The notes beneath the pieces were generated by a model. The model did not search any database and had not been told where the DNA came from. It was given only the letters and a program-made list of their open reading frames with translations. A stretch of DNA of 64,000 bases from Pseudocercospora fijiensis CIRAD86. Lineage: Eukaryota; Ascomycota; Dothideomycetes; Mycosphaerellales; Mycosphaerellaceae. This document shows, one piece after another, positions 53,739 through 64,000 of this stretch (position 1 is the first letter of the stretch; every line of letters begins with the position of its first letter). A program made the position numbers and the translations under genes. Location: contig NW_006921535.1 of NCBI RefSeq assembly GCF_000340215.1, forward strand, positions 1,244,483 through 1,308,482, read 5' to 3'.

Positions 53739-54402
53739 GAGGACTTGGCAGAGACACTCTCCAACACAAGCCTGGATTAGCTTGTCGATTTTCGACCTTG
53801 CTTCGGCGGAGAAGCATTCGTTATCATAGCACTGGCTCGAAACCAAGCGCTTCACCACTCTACGCATTTGGTCTTCGCTTTGTACAGCGTAATACAGCAT
53901 CCAGCGTCGGCGCACGAGGAATTATTGAGCAAGGAATGCTACGATGATCATCACGGTCTATGAAGTGGCGCAAACCTGAAGCAAGGAGTCAGAGACTGCG
54001 TCCAACAGCACATCCAGACCCGAGGCTCATGGGCCATTGTCAATCAAGACATCACGATTTGGCGAGGCTTTGTCTTCGTTTCTATTCTCCTTCTTGGTCC
54101 AACACATGTTTCTTTATTCACATTCCATCATCGTAGACGCCACGAGATTGAATATTCAAAGACAATGCGTCTTTGTCGCCAAGTCAGCCTCATCACACGG
54201 ACTTTTCGCGCAAACCGCAGAGTGTGACATGCACATACACGTTTTTCCTCACTTTAATGATCTACTAACGGCCACTTTTATCTCAGTTCAGGTCTGTGAC
54301 CGGCGATAGAACTAATATCAAGGTACTGCAGGTCAGACCAAACAAGATTGACAAGACATAAATATAGTTGAGACACGATTTGAGACATCTTCGTCAATCA
54401 TT
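53739..54402. other. Intergenic, no gene recognised
   Basis: 3' flank of Dsk2 and 5' flank of the next gene. The 90-codon frame at 54037 has no motif. Confidence 0.4.
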
Positions 54403-56358
54403 ATGGGACACAGCGATTATTCGGTTGCCTCTGCACACGCTTTGCGAGGGTCACAATTACTGGGGGAGCGCGAAGCACATGAATTGCATCGGCAGCAGCA
54501 GAAGCAGTCTATGGACCAGTTGAAGGATGAAAGCCGATCAAGACGTCAGTCTAGAGAGCGCAAAAGTGTGCGTTTCACGCCCAGCACGAATTTCAACAAC
54601 GAGAGCGAGCCAGACGTATCGACCGACACTGACATTTTCACACAGTCTCCACATGCCTCTCGAGGCAGCGTATCGTCCATTGATTTTGCGGAGTCCTTGC
54701 CACAGGTCAGGGTGGCTAGGGAGGCCAGCGTGCAACTGCTCAAGCCTGTGGTCTATTCGCCTCCGCAAGACAGCGCAAATCTCCTACTTCCAGCAACGAC
54801 ATACAGTCCCTCTTCGGTGAGCGTGAAAAAGAGAGTTGAGGAGTACGAGGCACTTCCGGACCACATTTCCAGCACTCAGGTCGATCTTCGTATTGACACT
54901 GACGATCTCAGCCATAAGAGAAGTCCAAGCGGCTCCAGCACATCATCTGGATCCGGACGCTCGCGACAGAAGGACGACATCTACTTCACCCCGGTCGACG
55001 TCACGAGGTCACAAATATTTCTCTCCAGCCCAGTCAGCAGTCCTTCTGCCAGTCCAGACAGTCCCACACTTCCGCGCGAGACCGACGACGATGACGAGTG
55101 TCCGACACCAAGGGCTTCGAGAGCACTTTCGCGTCGTCCAAGCCAGGTCTATGTTGGTGGTGTGGAGAAGCTCAACATCAAAGACGATGCGTTGAAGATC
55201 ACGCCTGTGCAACTCGATCAGCTTGTGGTTGCTCTTGCAAAATCTCGAATGCTCGTGAAGCATGTATCCGGAGATTGGTGGGATCTTGACGATGTTCCCG
55301 ATGATGAGAGTGTCGTCTCGTCATTTAGCCAAGTCTCGTTGCCAACGCTGACATCTGCCTCAACCTTATACACTCGGCAGAATGAGAATTTCGTCAATGA
55401 CCAACGCAACACCAATAGCTCACAATCGCAAGGCCAGATGCCCAGAGTCGCCGCACAGAATGGAGCTTTTGGTGGTGTTGCCCTCTGCGATACCAAGGTC
55501 CATGGCACACCAGTACGCTTCGTTTCCAAAAATTACAGACATGGTTCTAGCATTCTCGACGTGGGGACCTGCACTTATCTCAGCGTTACCTACGGCACGG
55601 AAGTAGAATGTGCTTTGAGTATAGAAGCTCCCTCAAACGGCAGCTCTGGTACCAGAATTGTACTGCAATGCAAAACGCAAGTGGTGGATCGCAAAAGTGG
55701 CAAGCAAGTGTACACTCTCATGGCGGAGGAAGACGTGACAAAAGGTTTCATCAAAGCAGCTCTAGCCGAACTCGCAGAAGCCAGAGGCAAAGCATACGAC
55801 GATATCAAGATCGCAAGTCCCTCGCAAGATTCTGCGACAGAATCTCCCGACATCGACTGGGTGGAATTTGCAGATGAGCTTCAAGCCGCGGCCGACGTGA
55901 GTGATCTCGTGGACGAAACGGCTGCCATCTTCAAAACGCTCGAATCCGAAACTGCGAGCATGCAGACGTTGACATTGATGTCCTCTCTCGATCGCATTAA
56001 GGAAAATTACGAGGACTTCCTCATTCTTCGACCCATAGCTTTCCACGATAATGGTTTGCCATCCAGTATGCGACTTCCGTGGGTATCTCAGAGGCTCTAC
56101 ACGGATTGGTACCAATCTAAGAAGATTGGTGATGATGAGGTGGCTCCAGGTGATACGCAGGAAGCACAGGATTTTCAGGCGTGCATTGTTGCTAATGTGG
56201 CTAAGCAAGGCGCAAAGGCTCAAGCTTTCGATTGTGAAGCGTATTGGGGTGAGCACAACAAGCAGTATCTCCATTGTGTACCGCTGATGGAGAATTCGGA
56301 AGGTCATTGTGATGCTTGGGCTTGTTTTGTGCGAGGTGAGTTCATTATCGACCCGTAG
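54403..56358 (+). CDS. Fungal protein of unknown function, 651 aa
   Basis: Intronless. The N-terminal about 270 residues are charged and Ser/Pro-rich (QQQKQSMDQLKDESRSRRQS), predicted disordered. Residues about 265-290 form an ordered segment (ALKITPVQLDQLVVALAKSR). The region about 355-475 looks like a beta-rich domain (GGVALCDTKVHGTPVRFVSK, LDVGTCTYLSVTYGTEVECA). The C-terminal about 150 residues (ENYEDFLILRPIAFHDNGLP, PWVSQRLYTDWYQSKKIGDD, AFDCEAYWGEHNKQYLHCVP, AWACFVRGE) look conserved and globular. There are no membrane segments. I do not recognise the family. A sensory or PAS-like fold in the central and C-terminal parts is speculation. Confidence 0.72.
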   Translation: MGHSDYSVASAHALRGSQLLGEREAHELHRQQQKQSMDQLKDESRSRRQSRERKSVRFTPSTNFNNESEPDVSTDTDIFTQSPHASRGSVSSIDFAESLPQVRVAREASVQLLKPVVYSPPQDSANLLLPATTYSPSSVSVKKRVEEYEALPDHISSTQVDLRIDTDDLSHKRSPSGSSTSSGSGRSRQKDDIYFTPVDVTRSQIFLSSPVSSPSASPDSPTLPRETDDDDECPTPRASRALSRRPSQVYVGGVEKLNIKDDALKITPVQLDQLVVALAKSRMLVKHVSGDWWDLDDVPDDESVVSSFSQVSLPTLTSASTLYTRQNENFVNDQRNTNSSQSQGQMPRVAAQNGAFGGVALCDTKVHGTPVRFVSKNYRHGSSILDVGTCTYLSVTYGTEVECALSIEAPSNGSSGTRIVLQCKTQVVDRKSGKQVYTLMAEEDVTKGFIKAALAELAEARGKAYDDIKIASPSQDSATESPDIDWVEFADELQAAADVSDLVDETAAIFKTLESETASMQTLTLMSSLDRIKENYEDFLILRPIAFHDNGLPSSMRLPWVSQRLYTDWYQSKKIGDDEVAPGDTQEAQDFQACIVANVAKQGAKAQAFDCEAYWGEHNKQYLHCVPLMENSEGHCDAWACFVRGEFIIDP

Positions 56359-56539
56359 AAAGAAAGAGATGGGAGATAGTTGTTCATATCATACTTTTTT
56401 AACGTTATCGCATTGCATTCAACTCAGTCTTCACACTGTCAATCAAAAGACCTCTACTGCTTTCTCCCTCAGCTCCGCGTGAGAGAATCTATCGATCGTC
56501 GTGATATAGGCCATGTTTTTATACCAACACTCATATCAT

Positions 56540-57720
56540 TCACTTCTCTCCCTCTTCCATACTTTGAATCATAACCTTGATACCACCCTGCTTAGGATCA
56601 GCCGCAACCTTGAACGCATCAACCGCATTCTCCAAAGTAAACCGATGCGTAACCAACTTCGACAAATCCAGCACCCCTCCCCTCAACAGCCTGATCGCTC
56701 GCGGCCAAGTATTCGCATACCGATACTGAAACTGAAGATCCACCTCTCTGGTACTCAGCCTCATAAAAGGAATCTTAATCTCCGGCTTCCCCACCCCAAT
56801 CACAAAAACCTTGCCGCCAAACTTGGCCGCATGAATAGCTCCAGCAATCGAAGACTCAACACCAGTACACTCCATCACAACAGCCGGCTCCACGCCCTCC
56901 GCCAACTTCACAATCTTCTCCGCAAACATTTCCGCCGTGTCGCTGAATTCCACCTTATGCGTCCTCACACTCGGACAGAACTCTTTCGCAAATTTCAATC
57001 TCCCTTCATCAATATCCGTAATGACGATCGGTTCGGCGCCCGCAGCCTTCACGCAAGCCAAAGTCACCAATCCTATCGGCCCCGCTCCACACACTAAAAC
57101 ACTATCCCCCAAAGTAATCTTCGCGCGCTGCATCCCGGCCAACGCAACGCTCAAAGGTTCGAGCAGCGCGCCGTCTTCGTAGCTCATGTCTCCGATCTTA
57201 TGGCACCAGACGGCAGGATGGTTGACGTAGCGACGTAAGAGGCCTGGGATTGGAGGTGTGCTTCGAAATTCTACGGACTCGCAGCCGTTGTATTTTCCTG
57301 TCAGGCAGGGTTCGCATTCGCCGCAGATGATGTTGGGTTCTACTGCGACGCGGTCGCCGATGGAGAGCGTTGTCACCGACGGGTGTTTGGCGACGATTAT
57401 GCCAGAGGATTCGTGGCCGAGGATGTGTTCGTCTTCGACTATCATCGGGCCTATGCGGCCTGCGTGCCAGAAGTGGACATCGGATCTGGAAGGGTTGGTT
57501 TAGAATGTGACTGATTGAATGGAGTAGTAGTGGCTTACCCGCAAATTCCTGTACTCTTGATCGCGACTGTGACTTCGCCGGGTTTCAGGCTTTCGCCCTT
57601 TTCCACTTCTTCCTGGCTTGGAAGTGCATTTGCGATCCAGAGATCATGTTGGGGATTCGTGTAGACTCCAATGTTCGCTTTGCTGGGAGGACCGGTCTGC
57701 GTGGTAGTTGTGCTAGACAT
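56540..57720 (-). CDS. lad1: L-arabinitol 4-dehydrogenase
   Basis: Exon 1 runs 57720-57539 and exon 2 from 57485 to 56540, with a 53-nt intron (GTAAGC to CCAG, phase 2), giving 375 aa. The splice joins STGICG to [13 protein letters not shown], restoring the catalytic-zinc Cys60. GHE follows at about 85. Structural zinc: [16 protein letters not shown] with four cysteines. The cofactor motif is [10 protein letters not shown], then TDIDEGRL, whose aspartate after the second strand fits NAD. The [18 protein letters not shown] stretch is close to fungal L-arabinitol 4-dehydrogenases, which oxidise L-arabinitol to L-xylulose. Xylitol/sorbitol dehydrogenase is the alternative. It is codirectional with the Gfo/Idh/MocA gene about 0.6 kb upstream, also of possible pentose metabolism. 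Confidence 0.87.
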
Positions 57721-58313
57721 GTTGAGTAGAGAAACTTCGTCGACTTGCTAAGGATTGATGAGGCAAAGGAATGTAAGGAGTCCACTAGGTAGTCGGTCAG
57801 TAATAAATTTGGCAGGTGACCACAGCTCGGGACGGGCAAGCAAGCAACGAGAATTGTTGTCGGAGGTTGTTGTTCCTCGAGAGAAGTGTGTTTGAAGTCC
57901 AGGGATTTGTTTTTACTATTTTCCGTAAGAATACCCGGTGCTATGAGATGCGTGTGTCTCTTTGTCGTAGAATTTCTCCAGCAATTGACGTCGAGCATTG
58001 GGAGCTGTGGTGGGGTACCGCGCCCCCACCCCGGCTGAACCAGAAATGCCCGCCAGAGCCCGCGGCCGGCGCGAGCAATCAGGCGAGAGTTAATTTATGC
58101 ATTGCATGTGTGCCTCAAGGCTGGCCCGTTCAGCTTGGGCAGTTTTGGATTCAGTGTGGTCAGCATCACATCAATTGCGCTACGGAGGCTTGAGTTGAAG
58201 GCTGCGGCAAGGTTCTACAGTACCATCTCCCGTGGGTATGACTTAGGCTAAGTGCCGACGTGGTGTGGTGGCTCTGTATGGGTGTCCATATGCCTCTTTG
58301 AACCTGACCCTTC
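57721..58313. other. Promoter region of the L-arabinitol dehydrogenase gene
   Basis: GC-rich intergenic DNA. A CCCCACCCC-type C-rich box lies near 58023-58031 and could bind a CreA-like repressor (inference from SYGGRG-type sites; the match is loose). No coding feature. Confidence 0.35.
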
Positions 58314-59451
58314 TCACCAGTCATCGACCGGAAACCGCGCTCCGCCCCTCTCCCGCACGCCGTCCATAATGTTCATCACCCGGAGAGTCTCAGCCCAAGG
58401 CATGGTTGCGTTCTGATGCCTGCCAGATTTGATATCGTGGGCAACTGCATCCGCTTCCCAGAAGAGCCCGAAGCCTGGCTTGTCGAAGTGATAAATTTCT
58501 TCGGTGCTGCCATCATTGGGAATGAAGTCGAAGCTCTCAGGAGCACTTGGAGAAGGCCCGTGGATTACGATGGATCCTTTGCTACCTTCGATTCGTGCGA
58601 AAGCGGTCGGGCCAACTACATCCGTTGTCGACGTACAGACTGCTTGTTTGCCAGTGGAAGGGTATCGCAGGAGCACCGAACTGGAAGTGTCCACTCCATG
58701 GTTCAGCGTCTGCAAGCTGCTGACCTCTGGATCTTCTGCCTTATCGCCGACCTTGTCAGTAGATGTGATGATCCCTCAAGTCAGACTATATATGCCGATG
58801 TCCAGAAGGCTTCCTGCTCCAAGCGCCGGATCCTTGTAACGACTGCTCGCAGGCAAGCTTGAAATATCGATTGCCAGGCCAAAGTCGCAGAAGGTTCGAT
58901 ACACTGTCCCGAGCTTCTTCTCGACAAAAATGAGATTTTGGATCTTCTTCACGAGAGGGTAGAATCGAGTCCACATGGCTTCCATGATGAACACGCCCTT
59001 CTGCTTGGCGGCATCGAAAACTTCTTGAGCTTCTTTCGCATTCATCGCGAATGGTTTTTCACACAGGACGTGCTTGCCCGCCCTGATGGCATCAAGACAA
59101 TTCTGCTTGTGGAAGCTGTGCGGTGTTCCAATGTATATGCAGTCGACATCTGGATGATCGTAGACCTCTTGGTATGAGCCATACGCAGCAGGTTGGGTGA
59201 CTGGCGATGCTGGAACAACGTGTTTGTCAATGAATTGTCTGCTCTTGTCCAAGCTGGAAGCTCCAATTGCCACGACCTCATGGTGTGCGCTCTTTTCTGG
59301 CCAGTCGGGCTTGAGTATATCTGACACGAACCAGCTGGATATCATTCCACTGCCTGTGATGTATAAGTGTGATACGTGACATCGCGGTGATCGGATACTG
59401 ACCGATCACACCCCATTTCACCTTCGGAAGCTCGGTCTGGCTGTGCACCAT
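58314..59451 (-). pseudogene. Gfo/Idh/MocA dehydrogenase (D-xylose/dihydrodiol dehydrogenase-like) with in-frame stop
   Basis: Exon 1 runs 59451-59403 and exon 2 from 59353 to 58314. The 49-nt intron (GTCAGT to CACAG, phase 1) restores VKWGVIGSGMISSWFV, the NAD(P)-binding turn. EVYDHPDVDCIYIGTPHSFH and CEKPFAMN (the EKP signature) follow, then LDIGIYSLT. The frame is then cut by TGA at 58776-58778 and continues without a shift through GIITSTDKVGDKAEDPEVSS to FPVDDW at 58314. Relatives have Trp at the stop (SLTWG). Family members oxidise D-xylose with NADP or trans-dihydrodiols. As read, translation stops after 208 of about 361 codons. Either a recent nonsense mutation, a sequence error, or removal of a cryptic 51-nt intron (GTCTGA at 58784 to GCAG at 58734) is possible. 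Confidence 0.75.
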
Positions 59452-59935
59452 GATCCTGTTCTCGCACGATGAAGCAAATGAACACCGAGAAGCGTGTCTG
59501 CCTCTCTATTCGAGCTGCTGCCTTCAGCGTTTTGAGCATATATAGCTGCGAGCGACAGGGATCGGGAACTGACTTCCAGCATGACGAAATGCCTATGGAG
59601 GAGGAACGGCGAGAAACGACGCCATGTTGTCGATTACAAAGACGTGATGAAGCTGCAGTCCATCAGCTGTGGATCCCTGCGAATAACCTGCTCGCGGAAT
59701 TTGTGACCTGGTGGTGACGAGGTGTGCAGATTTTGGTGTGAATTGGAAGCGAAGAGGAACAGCTCTCCAGATCAGGGCATGGCCACTGCAGTTCGCTTCG
59801 CTCGAAAGCTGTGGGTGAGCAGTTCAATAGAGGTGGTGTGCAGCCGGTCAGCAAAGCGCTCCTTCAACCGAATACGGATGCCAAGGTGTCGATTATGGTT
59901 AGCAAGCAGGCTCTATACACCCCTGTCTTGCTGAG
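59452..59935. other. Spacer into the third RIP block
   Basis: Short open frames without motifs; promoter of the dehydrogenase gene. Base composition is normal until about 59935. Confidence 0.4.
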
Positions 59936-59957
59936 GGCGCTCTACACGTAGAGCGCC
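59936..59957. repeat. Perfect hairpin at the edge of the RIP block
   Basis: GGCGCTCTAC and its exact reverse complement GTAGAGCGCC are separated by AC. The palindrome sits exactly where normal sequence gives way to TpA-rich DNA, so it may mark an element end or insertion site. Confidence 0.7.
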
Positions 59958-61190
59958 TGTCTTAAGGCCTAATAGGTTATCGTCGGTGCCGTAGAGGGTA
60001 TAGTGCTGTTGCCTTAGGTTAAGTAAGTAACTTTACGAGATCCGTATAGAATAAGAGTCTTACTTGTCGAGTCTACTATTACTACGGTTATATAATAGTA
60101 GATAGTTTAAATAGCAGTCTAAATAAAGCCTTCTACGGTTAGTTTCTAAGTAAGTAAGAAGCCGTTACTATAGGAGCTATAGAAGGCTCTTTCTAGCTTA
60201 ATTCTTTACCTACTCCGGCTCTAACTAAGCGCGAGTTTAGCTAGAGTTCTTTATAGACGCCTAGTCGCTTCTAATAGTCGATTAAGCGCACTGCGACACC
60301 TAAGCCTATCCGCTAAGCTATTGCTAACTTCCGTAGCTTTAATAATAGCGCTCTACCGATACCTCTAAGGGCTCTATAATTAAGTTAAAGTACGAGGTAG
60401 GCTTATTAGTAGAGCTAGTTACGAGAGGCAGTTATAGCGGCTAATCTTAAAGACGACGATACGCTAATAACTAATGTCGGCCGGAAGGGTTATATAGAAG
60501 CGTAGAAGCTCTGCCTTATAAGGCATATAGTTACTAAAGAAAAATAGTATAGCAAGCTATACTTCTAGGCGAAGGTTAGTAATACGTAGATAATAGAGAC
60601 TTGTAAGAAGTATAGCAACCTATAGAGGGTATTCGATCGTATACTAAAGGATTATACCTAATACAAGCTCGATAACTAGATATATTCTAGCGGCGAGAAT
60701 AAGGACGACTACTTCTAAGTAATAGAAGAAGCTAAGCGAGTTGTTAAGGAGTATGCTACTACTAAGAAGTAAGCCGCTATCGACGTAGAAGCGGCTATTA
60801 AAGAGAGTATAGAGACAGAGCGTAGAAGGAAGAACTTAACGCAGCGTAAAAGTAGCAAACGTAGGGTATCTATATCTACTAGCACCGATAGTAGTAATAC
60901 TAGTAATACTAAAGACTATAAGAAGTCCGCGGACGATATAACGGACGATAAGGATACTACTACTACCGAGAGTATTTATAAAGGGCTACGCCCTAGGTAG
61001 AAAGCGCTAGCCTTAGGCATTCGGCCTACGCGACTCTAACCTACTACTTAGCGCTTAGCGCACCGTACAAAACTATTCGGATTCACGTAGATAGACTTAG
61101 CTCTTTATTAAACCTATTAAGTCTTATATCTAGCATCTGCGTACGCGTTACTTATCCGTAATATTAGGTTCGATTTTTAATATAGGAAAC
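59958..61190 (+). mobile_element. RIP-degraded repeat DNA upstream of gag
   Basis: TpA-rich, TAG-rich sequence. A plus-strand segment at about 60500-60990 reads as a Lys/Glu/Asp-rich helical protein interrupted by stops (EEAKRVVKEYATTKK, then IKESIETERRRKNLTQRKSS and a Ser/Asp/Thr tail). It does not look like gag and may be an accessory frame of another element. The rest may include a long terminal repeat of the gypsy element, but I could not define its ends. Confidence 0.5.
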
Positions 61191-64000
61191 GCTAAGGTTT
61201 ATTAGGAACCCGAGTAAGATAGCTAGGGGAACGCTGCCCCTACCGCACTAGAGATAACTAGGGACGAGATTTATCGTACTTTCGAGAGTCTCTATACTAG
61301 ACAGTAGACGATAGAAGCCTAGCTATAGGCTACTCGTTCCGCGCTCTAATACGCGGAAGCGTCTCGCTAGCCCGGGCCTCCCGAAGCTAGTTTAGTACGA
61401 GACTAGTCTACGAACGAGATCCTAAAGGGACTACTAGAAACTCTCTCGGCTTCCGGCTAAAACGTAACGGCATCCCGCGAGTAGAAACTACTATCGTAAG
61501 ATAGGAAAGCCGAGTCGTTCCGGGACTACCTACTACGACTAAGGAGTTCGTACCGAGTTCGTTCTAAGCTAAAACTAAAGCTCTCCGAAGATTACTACTA
61601 GGATACCGTATACGATACCCTACCGGCGAAGGAACGCGCTAGGATACGCTACTTCTAAGAAAGAGGAAGCCTTACGAAAGGAAAGGACCCCGAAGCTTTC
61701 TTCTAGCAACTTAAGGACGTCTTCGCGGATAGTAACGAAGCTATAAAGGCGCTAGAGCAACTCTAAGCCCTAAGGCACTCCTAGGGACAACCTTAGTACG
61801 ACTACTAGCTAGAATTCGATAGCCTTCTACTAAGCGTAGGCGGAGACTATTAGACAGACGATACGAAAATCGGTTATTTAAAGAATACCTTCTCGAACGC
61901 GGCTAAGACCTATACTACCGCCGTACTAAAGATTAAGAGTTACTACCTCTATACGGAGGAGGTCGAGCGGATTATAACGAACCTCGAGTCGATAGATTAG
62001 TTTAAACAAGCTGCGAAACGCTAGTAAGAAAGGAAGAAAGAAGTAGCGAGTCTTACGGTCGTTATTCCCCCCTATATAGCCCCCGCGGCGAACCCGAAGG
62101 TCGACTCTAATAGAGACGTAGTTATAAATCCCGCTTAAACTAACGCTTCCCGTAGAAAGAACCGCGGAGCTTAATAATCGACGGCGGGGAAATCTAGGGC
62201 TAAATAGGTCGACTCTATAGAAAGAGAGAAGCGTAAGGAGAAAAGACTCTACTTCCGCTATAGAGCGAGCGGACACCGCATTCGAGATTGCCCGTACGCC
62301 CTGCCGGCTTAGCCTACTAAGATTAGTATCGCCTCCGTATAATCTATTCTAAAGGATACGAAAGAATAGTCGGACTTAAGTAGTTCCGACTCGGGAAAAG
62401 AGTAACTCCTACTCGTAGTTAGGAGTCGGGAGTAGATAGAGTACGGGCAAAGAAATAGGAAGAAGTTAAAAAGGATATAAACGGGAATCTTATATATACC
62501 GATATAGTCCTCGAAAATAACGTCGGAACTTCTACTCTTATCGACGAAGGATACTAGTATTACGCTATAATTAATGCGGGCCTAGCTAAAGGCCTCGGAC
62601 TTAGCTATATTAGCCGTAAGTCCCGAGAAGTAAAAGGAGCGTCTACGGTAATACAAGACGCGAAAATTATAGAAGTCGTCGCCTTCTAGATAGAAATTAA
62701 CGGATTCCGACAAACGGTATATACTTACGTCGTACCGGGATTAGCTTTTCCCCTTATCCTAGGGAACCTATAGAAGGTATATAATAAGGTCCGGACTGCG
62801 CCTAAAAAACGACGGTACTACTACGGGAGGGCTCGGTATTAGATTAAAGAAGGGCGCTATTACCGCGAGGTCGATACGAATAGGAATATCGCTACGATTA
62901 ACGCCGTAAGAAGCCTACTTACCGCGACAATTGCCGAGGACATTAAAAAGGCCCTAAAGACGAAGGAATACCCGACGATCGAGGAGCTAAAGAAGAAGCT
63001 ACCCCTAGAGGTTCGCGATATAGCTGCGCTATTTTATTAAAAGGAAGCCGATAAGTTAGCGCCCTATCGCCCTAGTATCGACTATACGATAGAACTCTAA
63101 GAGAAACTAGACGGATCCTAGCCTTAACTCCCTTAGGGTCCGCTTTATAGTATATCGAAACAAGAACTCTTAGTCTTACGGAAGTCGCTAGACGAGCTCC
63201 TAAAGAAGAGGTTTATAAGACCGGCGAACTCCGAAGCGGCGGCGCCCGTACTATTCGTTAAGAAGCCCGGGGGAGGACTACGGTTCTACTACGACTATAG
63301 GGCGCTTAACGCTCTAACGAAGCAAGATAGATACCCCCTCCTACTAATCCCGGATACTATAAGGAACCTAATAGAGGCCCGGTAGTTAACTAAGGTTAAC
63401 GTAGTCTCGGCCTTTTATAAGATTAGAATAGCAAAAGGATACGAGTATAAGACGGCCTTCCGGACGAGGCTAGGCTCGTTCGAATAGCTAGTATGCCTGT
63501 TTAGTTTGTCCGGAGCCCCGGCTACATTTTAACGGTATATTAACACTCTCCTATGGGAGTATCTAGACGACTTCGTATCGGTATATATAGACGACGTAGT
63601 TATTTACTCGAGCGGGTCGAGGGAAGACTATTTCCGTAAGGTAAGAGCGGTACTTAAGAAGCTTTAGGACGGAGGCCTTTACCTCGATATTAAAAAGAGC
63701 GAATTCGCCTAGAAAAAGATTAAGTACCTAGGGTTTATCGTCTACGCCGACGGAGGAGGAGTATTAGCCGACCCCGAAAAGATAGAAGCCGTACGAAAAT
63801 AGGTAGCACCTAAGACCTAAAAGGAAGTTCGTCGTTTCTTAGGATTTACGAACTACTACCGTATATTCGTACCGAACTATTCTAAGATCTCCGCGCTATT
63901 AACTACGCTTACTAGTAAAGGAACCCCGTTCGCCTAAGGAGAAGAATAGGATAAAGCGTTCGAGACGCTAAAGGACAAATTCTACCGCGCCCTAGTACTT
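61191..64000 (+). mobile_element. RIP-degraded Ty3/gypsy retrotransposon, truncated by window end
   Basis: The plus strand encodes, in order, gag, protease and reverse transcriptase. The gag capsid is at about 61260-62240 (RIRYF then ERGSLTKGKDPEAFF). A damaged zinc knuckle lies at about 62247-62300, where GHRIRDC survives but two upstream cysteines read Tyr. An aspartic-protease region is at about 62480-62800. Reverse transcriptase spans about 63140-63800 with [15 protein letters not shown] at 63584-63595 and VVIYSS, then KYLGFIV and [11 protein letters not shown]. RNase H should follow past 64000. Stop codons are almost all TAG at positions where gypsy proteins have Trp or Gln, the G-to-A/C-to-T pattern of RIP. 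The minus-strand frame at 61926-62276 is a by-product. The element is dead. Confidence 0.85.

Noticed and set aside
1..64000. Search for CRISPR arrays, tRNA or rRNA genes, biosynthetic clusters and toxin genes
   Set aside because: No regularly spaced repeats, no convincing A/B-box pairs, no synthase backbone genes and no recognisable toxin gene were seen. The genome type (fungal nuclear) also makes CRISPR unexpected.

Overview
The window looks like a nuclear chromosome segment of a filamentous ascomycete (Pezizomycotina; a Dothideomycete such as a Mycosphaerella relative is my inference). The evidence is compact genes with 47-101 nt GT-AG introns carrying CTRAC-type branch points, fungal versions of nucleoporin, ELL, Dsk2, calponin and L-arabinitol dehydrogenase genes, and three blocks whose transposons carry the signature of repeat-induced point mutation (RIP): W and Q codons turned into TAG, TpA excess, and CpA/TpG loss with CpG retained.

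Layout. 0.7-10 kb: a HAPSTR1/DUF4588-like protein, a calponin-type actin-binding protein, Nup85, a relic of a fungal sulfotransferase gene, and an NCS1 permease interrupted by an in-frame TAA. 12.3-22.6 kb: an ELL-type elongation factor, a D-2-hydroxyacid dehydrogenase tail to tail with a glutathione S-transferase, a DUF3431 protein, and a Tgl2-type lipase. In the lipase the nucleophile elbow can only be assembled by splicing exons of about 10 nt and 2 nt. 22.77-26.62 kb: a RIP-degraded MULE DNA transposon with terminal inverted repeats and a 9-bp target duplication. 26.6-30.1 kb is gene-poor. 30.1-30.7 kb: a short coiled-coil (SCOC-like) gene. 31.3-34.2 kb: a RIP-degraded pogo/Fot1-like transposon. 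35-59.5 kb: an ICL/PEP-mutase family enzyme, a single-domain SCP2 protein ending in a peroxisomal AKL signal, Nup2, a single-pass membrane protein with a MITE just upstream, a SprT-like zinc protease, an RRM-like protein, a serine-rich protein, a quinone oxidoreductase, Dsk2, an unknown 651-aa protein, L-arabinitol 4-dehydrogenase, and a Gfo/Idh/MocA dehydrogenase with an in-frame TGA. 59.96 kb to the end: RIP-degraded DNA including gag, protease and reverse transcriptase of a Ty3/gypsy element that runs off the window.

Most genes are unrelated housekeeping genes. Two small functional groupings stand out: two nucleoporins (Nup85 and Nup2), and a possible pentose-catabolism pair (L-arabinitol dehydrogenase and a D-xylose/dihydrodiol dehydrogenase-like gene). 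No biosynthetic gene cluster, CRISPR array, tRNA or rRNA was recognised. The most unusual structure is the lipase micro-exon arrangement at 21955-22118.
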